NCBI GenBank assembly: GCA_040779335.1
Contig: JBFONV010000001.1
Span: 434,001 to 498,000, forward strand
Source: JBFONV01 sp040779335
Lineage (GTDB): Bacteria; Pseudomonadota; Gammaproteobacteria; Enterobacterales; Alteromonadaceae
Direction: 5' to 3'
Length of the DNA: 64,000 nucleotides
The notes under the pieces are model-generated. The model did no database searches. It was not told the origin of the DNA and saw nothing but the letters and a program-made list of their open reading frames with translations. A program made the translations under genes and the position numbers. Positions 9,199 to 17,484 of this stretch are shown here, in pieces (the first letter of the stretch is position 1; every line of letters begins with the position of its first letter).

Positions 9199-9861
9199 TT
9201 AAGAGCACTTAGAATCACCACAATTTAAGCAGGTCGCGCAGCCATCAAGTAAAATAACCGCACGTTGGTGACATTTTTTGCATTGTGTCGCCGTTGATGG
9301 GAAGTCACTTTCACTCTCACTTTGTTTAAATTCTTGTTGTTTTTGTTTGATAAAGGCTTGCTGATGTTCATCGACTTTCGCATTGGGTAGCATGTCTAGG
9401 GTTTTTAAATGTGTTTCTATGGTGTGACCAATTTCAGCGACAACCGAGGGCATGAATACCCCCGTTCCGCGCTGATAGTAACCGCCTTTAGGATCAAACA
9501 CCGCTTTAAGTTCTTCCACCAAAAAAGTGCAATCGCCTCCTTTGCGAAATACTGCTGAAATAACGCAGGTTAATGCCACCACCCAAGCATAAAATTCCAT
9601 ATTTTTTGAATTGACAAATATTTCAAACGGTCGGCGTATTTCATTCTCAGTGCCGGAATTTAGCACGATATCATTAATGGTGATGTACAAGGCATGATCT
9701 GACACCGGCGGTTTAATTTTATAGGTTGAACCGATCAGTAATTCTGGTCGTTTCATTTTTTCATTAAGCTTTAAGGGAAGGTTCTCTTGTGCTGTTTGTT
9801 CGACAATAGGATCTGTTTTTAGCACTTTTGCGCCGGTAATATTTTGTGTAATAACTTTCAT
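9199..9861 (-). CDS. nrdJb: Class II ribonucleotide reductase, small C-terminal polypeptide NrdJb
   Basis: Second polypeptide of a split adenosylcobalamin-dependent ribonucleotide reductase, as known in Pseudomonas (NrdJa about 730 aa, NrdJb about 225 aa). This one has 220 residues. The central part (RRPFEIFVNSKN, VALTCVISAVFRKGGD) matches the C-terminal segment of single-chain class II enzymes. The end carries CKKC and CATCLNC, a zinc-ribbon-like or redox cysteine tail that could re-reduce the active site. It lies 69 bp downstream of nrdJa on the same strand, with a hairpin in the gap. Confidence 0.85.
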   Translation of the reverse strand: MKVITQNITGAKVLKTDPIVEQTAQENLPLKLNEKMKRPELLIGSTYKIKPPVSDHALYITINDIVLNSGTENEIRRPFEIFVNSKNMEFYAWVVALTCVISAVFRKGGDCTFLVEELKAVFDPKGGYYQRGTGVFMPSVVAEIGHTIETHLKTLDMLPNAKVDEHQQAFIKQKQQEFKQSESESDFPSTATQCKKCHQRAVILLDGCATCLNCGDSKCS

Positions 9862-9883
9862 GATGATATTCCATTTTTGCGGG

Positions 9884-9900
9884 TAAGTAGCGTCTACTTA
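9884..9900. repeat. Hairpin in the nrdJa-nrdJb gap
   Basis: TAAGTAG-CGT-CTACTTA is a perfect 7-bp stem between the two nrdJ genes. It may tune the relative expression of the two subunits; there is no T-tract on the minus strand. Confidence 0.45.
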
Positions 9901-9930
9901 ACCGTTATTAGCTGTTGGGTAGATAAGTCT

Positions 9931-12096
9931 TTATAATTTGCCGTAATAACCTTCTTTTAAGGCATCATGAAGGTTAGCCGCTGTATGTATTTCACCGTCA
10001 TAACTGACTTCTTCGTTGCCTTTAACGTTCAGCGTTGTACCGTCTGCTAAAGTGAATTCATAATCGACCTTGGCTAAGTCTTGTTCTTTGACTAACACCC
10101 CTTGATGCACTTCGGGATTAAAGCGAAACGTAGTACAGCCTTTTAGTCCTTTATCAAACGCGTACAGGTAAATATCTTTAAATGCTTCAAACGGAATATC
10201 GGTAGGGACGTTGATGGTTTTTGAAATTGACGAGTCTACCCAATATTGTGCAGCCGCTTGAATATTAACGTGATCTTCTGGCGATATGGTATCGGCGACG
10301 GTGAAATAGTCCGGTAGTGCATTTGCCTGGTCAGTGGAAAATGCTTGCGCTGATGGATTAACTGCTGCTCGATAAGCCAGTAATTCATAACTGGTAACCG
10401 CAACAGATTCTTTGGATTTTTTCCCTTCGCGAATAATGTTGCGATGATATTCATGAGCAAAGCTCGGCTCAATACCATTAGAGACATTATTGCCTAAACT
10501 TAATGCCAATGTGCCTGTGGGGGCGATAGAGCTATGGTGGGTAAATCGTGCGCCGACTTCAGCTAATTCCGCAACCAATTCTGGTTTTTCTTCAGCGATG
10601 CGTTGCATGTAATGGCTGTATTTTGCATGCAGCACCGCGCCTTTAATTTTATCTCCTACTTTTATGCCATCTTTAGCCATTTCGGGGCGTTTTTTCAGCA
10701 TAGCGGTGGTTACAGTGAAAGTTTTGGCTAATATTGGCGCTGGGCCTTTTTCTTTGGCTAATACCAGGGATTCTTCCCAACCAGTGATTGCCATCACTTT
10801 GGTGATTTCTTCGGTAAAGGCAATGGCCTCAGGGCTATTATAGGGGATGCGCAATAAACTTAGCGCTGAGCCTAGTCCTAAGTAACCCATACCATGTCGA
10901 CGTTTACTGGCAATTTCTTGGCGTTGGGCTTCAAGTGGTAAACCATTTATTTCCACCACGTTATCTAACATGCGGGTAAAAACACGGACGACCGCTTTAA
11001 GTTTATCCCAGTCAAATTTTGCTTGTTGTGTAAACGGTTGGCTGACAAATTTAACCAGATTAATGGAGCCTAATAAGCAAGCACCGTGTGGCGGTAAAAT
11101 TTGTTCGCCACAAGGGTTACTGGCCCTTAATTGTTCACAAAACCAATTATTGTTCATGTCATTGGCGTGATCGATGAGTAAAAACCCCGGTTCGGCATAA
11201 TCAAAGGTATTGGCCATGACCATGTCCCATAGCCGTCGAGCAGGTAGGGTTTCATATATTTTACAGGCGATTTTATCTGTTTTATCGACGATATAACCAT
11301 GCTGTTTGATAAAGTCATCACTATAGGTATTGGCTTTAAATAGGATCTTTGTGCTGTCGGTTAACGCGATGCATTCAGAGTGTAACTCTTTTTCAGAAAT
11401 CGGAAATACCAGTGACCAACTGGTATCGTTTTTAACGGCGGTAATAAAATCATTGCTGAGTAGTAACGATAAATTGAATTGTCGTAAACGGCCATCTTCA
11501 CGTTTTGCTAAAATAAAGGCTTTAACGTCGGGATGTGAGATGTCAAACACGCCCATTTGTGCACCTCTTCGACCACCAGCAGAGCTAATGGTAAAACACA
11601 TTTTATCGAATATATCCATAAAGGAAAGCGGACCAGAAGTTGTTGCGCCCGCACCTGCAACATAAGCGCCACTTGGTCTAAGGGTTGAAAATTCATAACC
11701 TATACCGCAACCAGCCTTTAAGGTGATACCCCCTTGATGAACACTGTCGAGAATGCCAGTCATTGAATCATCGATTGTGCCAGCAACAGTGCAATTTATG
11801 GTTGAGGTTGCTGCTTTATGGGCAGTCGCACCAGCATTAGAAATAATTCTGCCAGCAGGATAAGCGCCGCACTCCATTGCCCATAGAAATTTTTCTTGCC
11901 ATTTTATTTGGTCTCTTTTTTCTACTTTTGCCAATGTTGAGGCGACTCGAACAAACGTTTGTGTAACGGTATTTTCTATGGCGTTGTTTTTTCTATCTTT
12001 AAGTCGGTATTTTTTATCCCAAATATCGAGGGAAGCAGGTTGTAACACTAAATCTGACGTGTCAGTTGCGGTGTTGGTTGGCGTGATAGTAGACAT
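9931..12096 (-). CDS. nrdJa: Class II (adenosylcobalamin-dependent) ribonucleotide reductase NrdJa
   Basis: Converts ribonucleotides to deoxyribonucleotides with a cobalamin-generated thiyl radical, and so works with or without oxygen. It is 721 residues. The active-site triad N-x-C-x-E is visible as N327, C329 and E331 in NPCGEQ. The first redox cysteine is probably C102 in TINCTVAG, and GCGIGYEFSTLRP is a typical class II segment. The C-terminal part is supplied by NrdJb. An FNR box about 110 bp upstream suggests induction under anaerobic growth. This fits its place among nitrate respiration genes, where oxygen-dependent class I enzymes fail. Confidence 0.93.
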   Translation of the reverse strand: MSTITPTNTATDTSDLVLQPASLDIWDKKYRLKDRKNNAIENTVTQTFVRVASTLAKVEKRDQIKWQEKFLWAMECGAYPAGRIISNAGATAHKAATSTINCTVAGTIDDSMTGILDSVHQGGITLKAGCGIGYEFSTLRPSGAYVAGAGATTSGPLSFMDIFDKMCFTISSAGGRRGAQMGVFDISHPDVKAFILAKREDGRLRQFNLSLLLSNDFITAVKNDTSWSLVFPISEKELHSECIALTDSTKILFKANTYSDDFIKQHGYIVDKTDKIACKIYETLPARRLWDMVMANTFDYAEPGFLLIDHANDMNNNWFCEQLRASNPCGEQILPPHGACLLGSINLVKFVSQPFTQQAKFDWDKLKAVVRVFTRMLDNVVEINGLPLEAQRQEIASKRRHGMGYLGLGSALSLLRIPYNSPEAIAFTEEITKVMAITGWEESLVLAKEKGPAPILAKTFTVTTAMLKKRPEMAKDGIKVGDKIKGAVLHAKYSHYMQRIAEEKPELVAELAEVGARFTHHSSIAPTGTLALSLGNNVSNGIEPSFAHEYHRNIIREGKKSKESVAVTSYELLAYRAAVNPSAQAFSTDQANALPDYFTVADTISPEDHVNIQAAAQYWVDSSISKTINVPTDIPFEAFKDIYLYAFDKGLKGCTTFRFNPEVHQGVLVKEQDLAKVDYEFTLADGTTLNVKGNEEVSYDGEIHTAANLHDALKEGYYGKL

Positions 12097-12140
12097 TTTT
12101 TTACTCTCTATTCATTATTATTGTTGCAAGTTGAGCGTCA

Positions 12141-12159
12141 TCTACCCGATCAGGGTAGA
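12141..12159. repeat. Palindrome in the nrdJa leader
   Basis: TCTACCC-GATCA-GGGTAGA is a perfect 7-bp inverted repeat 45 bp upstream of the nrdJa start. It could be an operator or an RNA hairpin. Its TACCC/GGGTA arms resemble NarL heptamers, but the spacing is one base short of 7-2-7. Confidence 0.45.
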
Positions 12160-12205
12160 CAGTAAAAAGTGCACTTAGGTTAATAGCTTTTGAGGATTGA
12201 AAGTA

Positions 12206-12219
12206 ATGATCTATATCAA
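12206..12219 (-). promoter_or_regulatory. FNR-type box upstream of nrdJa
   Basis: Read on the minus strand it is TTGATATAGATCAT, nine of ten consensus positions of TTGAT-N4-ATCAA. It lies about 110 bp upstream of the nrdJa start. Anaerobic induction of class II ribonucleotide reductases through FNR-family regulators is known in Pseudomonas. Confidence 0.7.
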
Positions 12220-12313
12220 CTGGAATCTATATCTTGTGTTGTTTGTTTATTTTGTGCCTGTATATTGTGTTTTGTGATGATTCATCTTTAGTGAGTTTAA
12301 AAAGTTAGGAATA

Positions 12314-12553
12314 TCACAAAAAGGTCGAAAATTTCTTATCTTCCCCGTTAATGTGATGAATGATCCAGTCAGATAGGAAATCGAGTAGCTCAGGATAGAT
12401 ATTTTCGTCACTCATTTGCGTCAAGGCTAACTGTTCTATGAAGTGTTTATGTTGCAACATATGTAGTTAACGATCAGTGGTGTTAAGGCGATCAAAGTAA
12501 CGTGCTTCGCTACTAAAGTGATACTTAGTATACTGGTAGATTTGATCAAATAC
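12314..12553 (-). pseudogene. Decayed bacteriohemerythrin (C-terminal fragment)
   Basis: On the minus strand from 12553 the frame reads VFDQIYQYTKYHFSSEARYF, then a stop TAA at 12467-12469. The same frame continues with LHMLQHKHFIEQLALTQ and ends SDWIIHHINGEDKKF before TGA at 12314-12316. The spacing and residues (YHFSSEARYF, QHKHFIEQ, DWIIHHINGEDK) match the C-terminal two thirds of bacteriohemerythrin, where histidines and acidic residues bind the di-iron site. A TAG at 12554-12556 closes the frame upstream and I find no N-terminal part. With the in-frame stop and missing N-terminus this is a gene remnant. An intact, different hemerythrin lies at 14542-14967. Confidence 0.75.
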
Positions 12554-12556
12554 CTA

Positions 12557-12722
12557 CTAGGTTGAAGTGGGAAAAAATAACAAAAGCTCCCTATTGTATC
12601 GCATTATATTATGGCTCGTTCTTATTCAAACGCACACGGTAGTGGCGCATTGACACTGTTTACAGTAGCAATAATGCCCCCTTACCGTTAAGTAAACTCT
12701 GCCCTAGATACTGACCAACTGC
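12557..12722. other. Gene-free gap between hemerythrin remnant and the decarboxylase-like gene
   Basis: Nothing convincing is seen here. It would hold the promoter or lost N-terminus of the hemerythrin remnant and the 3' end of the decarboxylase transcript. I find no clear intrinsic terminator. Confidence 0.3.
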
Positions 12723-14534
12723 TTACTGAGTGAGTGCTTGCCATTGTTCAACTGCGTCTGGTTGGCCGTTTTTCGCTTGAATATATAAATTTAGCATTTT
12801 TATTTCATCGCTTTGGTATGCTGCGCCGGTATCTGCAGGAACTTCAATCAAGCTAATACCACTATTTCGTTTGATAGCTTCAGTAAAGGTTTGTTGAAAT
12901 TCATTAACGGTTTGACATTTTTTGCCTGTTCCACCGTAAGCTTCAATTAGTTTTAACGCGTCAAATTCTGGTGTCGAGCAATGGTACATTTTGCCATCAC
13001 CACTTTTTCCTAAGTGAAAAATGTCATTACGCATGTAGATGATGATCAACGTTAATGATTCGCGTTGAAAATGAATAAGTTCATTAAGCTGAAAGTTAAA
13101 ACCCCCATCACCTGTTATCACTACGGCTCTGTCATCACTATTTTGCCGGGTTAAGGTTTTACAAACCGCTCTGGCGTATGGCAGACTTGTCCCCATTGCT
13201 GCATACCAAGGATTGGTTAACCACGAACGACCCAGTGAAGATTGTTTAGTGTTTAGTCCATAAGAAGCAAAATAAGAGTTTCCCACTTCAGGTAAATACA
13301 CTAAAGACTGGGGTAAATTTGCTTGAATATCATTCAATACCCTTGCCAGATTATGAAAGTCTAACTTGTCATTTTTATCATATTTTTCGGTCGGTAAGCA
13401 GGGGAGTTGGATCGCAAAACTATTAATCGCTGACGATAAAAGTATCTCGAAAATATCGATAACACCTTGCTGGTTTTGCACCGTACCTTTGATCACCGTT
13501 TTGTTAACAAAGTTGTTTATATGGTGAGTATTGGTATTAAAGGCGCTATTGGTATCTTGGTGATAAATACTGGTATCTATTTCAAGAATATAATCGACTT
13601 CTTGTTCAATATAATATCTATTTTGAGTACGACTAAAGACCCCATTATAAGTGCCAATGCACAGCGGATCAGATTCATCGAAAACACCTTTCGCTAACCA
13701 TGTGGTTGCATAAGGTATTTGAAATTTATGACAAAAGTTGACGATTTGCTGGCGAAGGGTTTGATTTAACTTTACATTTTCACCAATAAATACCAACGGC
13801 TTTTTCGCACTGTGTATCTTTGTTAGTACTTGATTTGCGATCAAATCAGCACCTTTTAAGATGAAATTTTCTTTACTCAGTTGTGTGACCGATTGCGGTA
13901 ATTGAATCGCTTGGGTTGGCTGAAAAACCAAATCTCTGGGGATTTCAATCATTACTGGTTGCTTATTGAGGTAAGCCGATAAAACTAATTGAAAAAATCG
14001 CTCGGCGGCCATATTAGGTTGCCTGCTAGAACGAGCACCTTGCAATCGTTCTGCTTTCATTCCTAAGGCGCGAAATGAATCGAGCGCGCAGTCATAGTCA
14101 GCTCGCCAACTAGAGGCAGAGGCGACGGTATGGTGAATGGTGTGATTGGCGATTTCCTGTTCACCTGGCGCACCTGAAATAAAAACGACCGGCAGTTTTT
14201 CGGTGATAGCAAGGGCAGCGGCACTTGTGCAAGGCAGACTCCCGACGGTGTAGGTAGTAAGCGCGACACCAATGCCGTCAATTTCAGCTTGGCCGCAAGC
14301 ACTAAAGCCGGCGTGCATTTCGTTACTTGAAGGAGCAAGTGTTATGTGTTCACTAAGTGCAGAAATTAAATTAGCGGCAAAATCGCCACCGACACCATAG
14401 ATATTTTGACAGCCAAAAATTGTTAAAATTTCCGCAATAGACTGACCTAATAATGGCAATGAATTTGAATATTCCAAGCCGTAATTTTGTTCAAAACCGT
14501 TTGATGTTGGCGGTATCTGTTTCATTGTTTTCAT
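12723..14534 (-). CDS. Pyruvate/indolepyruvate decarboxylase-like thiamine diphosphate enzyme
   Basis: 603 residues with the three-domain layout of the ThDP-dependent decarboxylases: Pyr domain (about 25-190), central domain (about 225-370), PP domain (about 390-560). Residues equivalent to the Zymomonas PDC catalytic set are present at D51 (GVGGDF), E72 (SSNEMHAGFSA) and the HH pair 134-135. The ThDP/Mg motif is TGDGGFNFQLNEL. The region that carries the second catalytic Glu in PDC (a GYTIE motif) reads MRNDIFHLGKSGDG instead, so substrate or reaction may differ. It would decarboxylate a 2-oxo acid to an aldehyde. It starts 7 bp after the hemerythrin gene, so the two form an operon. Confidence 0.8.
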   Translation of the reverse strand: MKTMKQIPPTSNGFEQNYGLEYSNSLPLLGQSIAEILTIFGCQNIYGVGGDFAANLISALSEHITLAPSSNEMHAGFSACGQAEIDGIGVALTTYTVGSLPCTSAAALAITEKLPVVFISGAPGEQEIANHTIHHTVASASSWRADYDCALDSFRALGMKAERLQGARSSRQPNMAAERFFQLVLSAYLNKQPVMIEIPRDLVFQPTQAIQLPQSVTQLSKENFILKGADLIANQVLTKIHSAKKPLVFIGENVKLNQTLRQQIVNFCHKFQIPYATTWLAKGVFDESDPLCIGTYNGVFSRTQNRYYIEQEVDYILEIDTSIYHQDTNSAFNTNTHHINNFVNKTVIKGTVQNQQGVIDIFEILLSSAINSFAIQLPCLPTEKYDKNDKLDFHNLARVLNDIQANLPQSLVYLPEVGNSYFASYGLNTKQSSLGRSWLTNPWYAAMGTSLPYARAVCKTLTRQNSDDRAVVITGDGGFNFQLNELIHFQRESLTLIIIYMRNDIFHLGKSGDGKMYHCSTPEFDALKLIEAYGGTGKKCQTVNEFQQTFTEAIKRNSGISLIEVPADTGAAYQSDEIKMLNLYIQAKNGQPDAVEQWQALTQ

Positions 14535-14541
14535 TGGGCAT

Positions 14542-14967
14542 TTATCTCATGGCTAAAAATAACTTGGCACTATCTTCAGGCTGGCAAAACCGTTCAATCA
14601 TCGGATATAACACTTGCTCTTCTTTTTGATTATGCTCAGATAATAATGTCTCTAACGCGTCAAGTTCTAACATGTGTTCAATATTAGCTGTTGCGAGTTT
14701 CTCTTTGATTGCCACTAAGTTACTGATGATGTCTTGATGTTCGGCGCGCATTACTCTGGTTGGCCCTGCAGTTATGCCACTTTTGCTTTCAAAAAAAGGA
14801 AATAATACTTTTTCTTCCCAGTAGATATGCCTGATGAGATCTTGACTAAATTTGTCAAAATAATTTATACAGGTGTTTTCTCCTCGTGCTAATAATGCTT
14901 TAAAGGCATGATATAAACAGTCTAAGCGCTGGTGATCGGCAGTAAAATATTGATGAATATGTGGCAT
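14542..14967 (-). CDS. Hemerythrin HHE-domain protein
   Basis: A single four-helix hemerythrin domain of 141 residues. The di-iron ligand pattern is visible as H-x3-E motifs: HIYWEEKVLFPFF in the middle and SEHNQKEEQVLYPMI near the end, with an N-terminal DHQRLD and a central RAEHQDI. Such proteins bind O2 or NO or repair iron-sulfur damage; the related YtfE/DnrN proteins act in nitrosative stress. A role in coping with NO made from nitrite is plausible here but inferred. First gene of a two-gene operon with the decarboxylase-like enzyme. Its promoter region shares a 7-2-7 NarL/P-like site with the divergent gene at 15181. Confidence 0.88.
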   Translation of the reverse strand: MPHIHQYFTADHQRLDCLYHAFKALLARGENTCINYFDKFSQDLIRHIYWEEKVLFPFFESKSGITAGPTRVMRAEHQDIISNLVAIKEKLATANIEHMLELDALETLLSEHNQKEEQVLYPMIERFCQPEDSAKLFLAMR

Positions 14968-14993
14968 TGTTTGCTCTCTGTTTTGTAAAATGC

Positions 14994-15017
14994 AGTTAAA
15001 ACAGCATGATTTTAACT
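14994..15017. repeat. Inverted repeat upstream of the hemerythrin gene
   Basis: AGTTAAAA-CAGCATGA-TTTTAACT, a perfect 8-bp inverted repeat 27 bp before the hemerythrin start. Symmetry and position suit an operator, but it does not match an FNR, NsrR or NarL site that I recognise. Confidence 0.4.
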
Positions 15018-15067
15018 GGCTCGTAATAAATTAACATTGAGCTAAATGGGTAGGTATAAAGATAGAG

Positions 15068-15083
15068 TACTCATTGTTAGGTA
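15068..15083. promoter_or_regulatory. NarL/NarP-like 7-2-7 site
   Basis: TACTCAT-TG-TTAGGTA: the first heptamer fits TACYYMT fully and the inverted second heptamer (TACCTAA) fits six of seven. It lies about 100 bp from both the hemerythrin gene (minus) and the gene at 15181 (plus), so it could serve either promoter. Confidence 0.5.
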
Positions 15084-15150
15084 CTCCATCAGAGTCATTT
15101 TACTTATTCGTAATCACGGTAAAATAGGCGTTATCAACAGCGGTTAATGC

Positions 15151-15167
15151 TTGGTAGTTGCTACCAA
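15151..15167 (+). repeat. Hairpin next to the ribosome binding site of the 130-aa gene
   Basis: TTGGTAG-TTG-CTACCAA is a perfect 7-bp stem ending two bases before the GGGAG at 15169-15173. In the mRNA it would stack against the ribosome binding site of the gene at 15181 and could affect its translation. Confidence 0.4.
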
Positions 15168-15180
15168 CGGGAGTATGTAA

Positions 15181-15573
15181 ATGAGTGCTATGTTTAACGA
15201 ATTATTATCAATGGCCAATGCTCAGGATGAACCTCAGCGCTTATTGTTTTTGTTTGCCAAGCCAGAAGGGAATAACCCGAAAAAAAGCAAAAAAATGCAA
15301 AGAGGCCATATCCAACCAGTGATGTGTGTCGATAAATTACCGGCAGAGTTGCAATCGTTTAATCAGTTGATTGCCGAAGCCGATACGCTTGATAAAAATT
15401 GGCAATTTATTTTTATTGCCGGACTCAGTGGCGAAAAAGGTATTGCCCCAAGCGCAGATGCAGCAGAACCTTATTTAAATAAAATGACCAATGATGTTGT
15501 TTCAGGCCAAAACATTGCTAGTTACGTGGTAATGGATAGAGCCGGTAAGCCGATTGAGTTAATGGTTAATTAA
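15181..15573 (+). CDS. Conserved 130-residue protein of the family often labelled 'ribonucleotide reductase subunit alpha'
   Basis: A small soluble protein (MSAMFNELLSMANAQ, PQRLLFLFAKPEG, PVMCVDKLP, WQFIFIAGLSGEKG, VVMDRAGKPIELMVN). I recognise the pattern from gammaproteobacterial genomes, where such proteins often carry the name ribonucleotide reductase subunit alpha. At 130 residues, and without the radical-enzyme active site, it cannot be a reductase; the name is a propagated label. Function unknown. It starts at an ATG preceded by GGGAG and ends at a strong intrinsic terminator, so it is a single-gene unit. It faces away from the hemerythrin operon. Confidence 0.7.
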   Translation: MSAMFNELLSMANAQDEPQRLLFLFAKPEGNNPKKSKKMQRGHIQPVMCVDKLPAELQSFNQLIAEADTLDKNWQFIFIAGLSGEKGIAPSADAAEPYLNKMTNDVVSGQNIASYVVMDRAGKPIELMVN

Positions 15574-15645
15574 ATAGATGGTCAATTAAATAGCTGGTTA
15601 ATCAAATAAATCCTTAACAGTACTGGTATTGTTTTTAAGGCTCGC

Positions 15646-15696
15646 AAAGTGATTGTTGATATAGCGTGATAAGGCTTATCAATAATCACTTTTTTT
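15646..15696 (+). terminator. Intrinsic terminator after the 130-aa gene
   Basis: A 16-bp stem (AAAGTGATTGTTGATA pairing with TATCAATAATCACTTT, one G-T pair) and a 15-base loop, followed by a T-run. It ends the plus-strand transcript before the convergent kinase gene. Confidence 0.8.
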
Positions 15697-15733
15697 CGAC
15701 TGAAGTAATCAATAGATAACAGCGCGTTTTTCG

Positions 15734-17464
15734 CTAAGACTTAAACAAGAAGAATACTAACGCCATCATCAATACCCAAAACCCTGATAACATAAACCAA
15801 AAGAACACTTTGCTTTGCTCTTCTTTATCTTCTGGCACGCCGTGTAAGAACATGGGGTTTGGTTGGGTTAAGTCTGTTAAAAACTGTTCAATGGTTAGAT
15901 ATCTGTTTTCAGGATTGATCTGTACACCTTTTTCTAGAGCTCGATCAAACCAAATTGGAATGATAGGGTTATGGTAGCTGGCCTCGATGTAACGTAATCG
16001 ATCGTAGTCAAACGCAGTGCGACATTCTTCCGCCTTTTCACCATAAGGTAACTTGCCGGTAAATAATTCATAAGTAATAGTGGCTAACGCGTATAAATCG
16101 CCTTGAATGCCTGTATTTTTACCTAATAAATATTGCGGATCTGAATAAGTTGCGGTTCCTAGTGCGCCTTCATGTTCAAGTGGATTAAACAATTCAGCGG
16201 TACCGGCGACAAATGTTGATCCAAAATCGACTATCTTTATATGATCGTTGCTATCAATCAGAATATTGCCCGGCTTTAAGTCCTGATGAATGGTTTCTTT
16301 TTCATGAAAAGCAGCTAACCCTTTGGCTATTTGTTTGACAATAGCGATGGTTCTTTTCGGTGATGGAAAGCGATTTTGTTCCATCCATAAATCTAAACCT
16401 ATGCCATCGACAAACTCCATTAAATAATACAGGCAAGTTCTAGGTCGGGTTTGCGTTAATATTTTAACGATATATTCACTAGAGAGCCGTTTACCAATCC
16501 ATTCTTCTTGAATAAATCGGTCGATGTAATGGGTGTCCTGACAATAATTAATCGATGGCGTTTTCATCACTAATGTTTCGCCACTGTCGCGGTCTTTTAC
16601 TAAATATAATTGACTGCGGCTGCTAGCAAATAGTTCTTTTTCGACAATATATCCGTCTAATTTCATGCCTTTAGATAAAGGTGGTGGAAAGGGTAAACGA
16701 GTAAGCTTAGTGTTCAAGTCATCTAAGCTTTCTTTGGCAATACTGTTGACGGTGGCGACAATGCAGGAAATATTATCATCGCTGCCTTGTGTCAACGCTA
16801 ATTGCCCGATGTTGTCTGCTAATACCTGTTCATCTTTGTCAGTACTTAACAGGGTAATTAGCTCGTTTTCACTGACAAAGTCATGCACGCCATCGCTACT
16901 GAGAAAAAACCTGTCGCCCGCTTGGATAGCTAACTTGCCATAATCAATGTGGATATTGTTATCCATGCCCAAGGCGCGGGTTAAATAGCTTTTCCCTTTG
17001 CCGATAAAGGCATTATGATCGCGAGTTAATTGCTTGAGCTTGTTATCCCGAAACAGATAAATACGGCTGTCACCGACGTGAAAAAAATGCGCAGTTTGCG
17101 ATTTGCAGATCAGGCCGACAAAGGTACACAAATAGCCTTTTTCTTCTGAGGTAAATTGGTGACTTTTTTTAAACAACGATAAATTGGTGGCTGATAGAAC
17201 TTTCTCACCGCTGTGGGCTACCGACCAGGTATCGGGGGAGTGATAATAATCTTCAATAAAACGACTAACGGCTGCTTGGCTGGCTTGTCGTCCTGCTTCT
17301 GCACTGCTGACGCCGTCGGCCAACGCACAGCAAATACCTTTATTAGCAATAATGCTGGTTTGTTCAGGTATAAAAAAAGATGCCGAGTCTTCGTTTACCG
17401 CTTTGATACCCGCTTGGCTATGACAGCCAATGGTTAATGATAACGCGCTCGACGAATTCGGCAT
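15734..17464 (-). CDS. Bifunctional PP2C-type phosphatase and Ser/Thr protein kinase, membrane-anchored
   Basis: 576 residues. Residues about 10-245 are a PP2C phosphatase with metal-binding motifs NEDSA, LADGVSS (D50), GDSRIYLF, SSDGVHDF and GSDDNISC. Residues about 270-530 are a Hanks-type kinase with MKTP (lysine), HQDLKPGNILI (catalytic loop, HQD for HRD) and VDFGST (DFG). A C-terminal helix (VFFWFMLSGFWVLMMALVFF) anchors it with both domains in the cytoplasm. It starts 20 bp after the nitrate transporter gene on the same strand, so the two form an operon. Kinase/phosphatase fusions beside NarK/NasA-type transporters recur in proteobacteria. A role in controlling nitrate uptake is inference. 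Confidence 0.9.
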   Translation of the reverse strand: MPNSSSALSLTIGCHSQAGIKAVNEDSASFFIPEQTSIIANKGICCALADGVSSAEAGRQASQAAVSRFIEDYYHSPDTWSVAHSGEKVLSATNLSLFKKSHQFTSEEKGYLCTFVGLICKSQTAHFFHVGDSRIYLFRDNKLKQLTRDHNAFIGKGKSYLTRALGMDNNIHIDYGKLAIQAGDRFFLSSDGVHDFVSENELITLLSTDKDEQVLADNIGQLALTQGSDDNISCIVATVNSIAKESLDDLNTKLTRLPFPPPLSKGMKLDGYIVEKELFASSRSQLYLVKDRDSGETLVMKTPSINYCQDTHYIDRFIQEEWIGKRLSSEYIVKILTQTRPRTCLYYLMEFVDGIGLDLWMEQNRFPSPKRTIAIVKQIAKGLAAFHEKETIHQDLKPGNILIDSNDHIKIVDFGSTFVAGTAELFNPLEHEGALGTATYSDPQYLLGKNTGIQGDLYALATITYELFTGKLPYGEKAEECRTAFDYDRLRYIEASYHNPIIPIWFDRALEKGVQINPENRYLTIEQFLTDLTQPNPMFLHGVPEDKEEQSKVFFWFMLSGFWVLMMALVFFLFKS

Positions 17465-17484
17465 CTTTATTCCCAGTGTGGTGT

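Larger units (their letters stand above)
12097..12313 (-). other. nrdJa leader and promoter region
   Basis: It holds the FNR box at 12206-12219 and a perfect hairpin TCTACCC-GATCA-GGGTAGA at 12141-12159, which lies in the presumed nrdJa 5' leader. I see no cobalamin riboswitch here, although the enzyme needs B12. Otherwise no gene is visible. Confidence 0.5.

Noticed and set aside
12141..12159. nrdJa leader palindrome as a cobalamin riboswitch
   Set aside because: It is far too short and I see no B12-box sequence in the leader.
12541..12550. TTTGATCAAA palindrome as an FNR box
   Set aside because: The half-sites touch without the required four-base spacer, and it lies inside the hemerythrin remnant.
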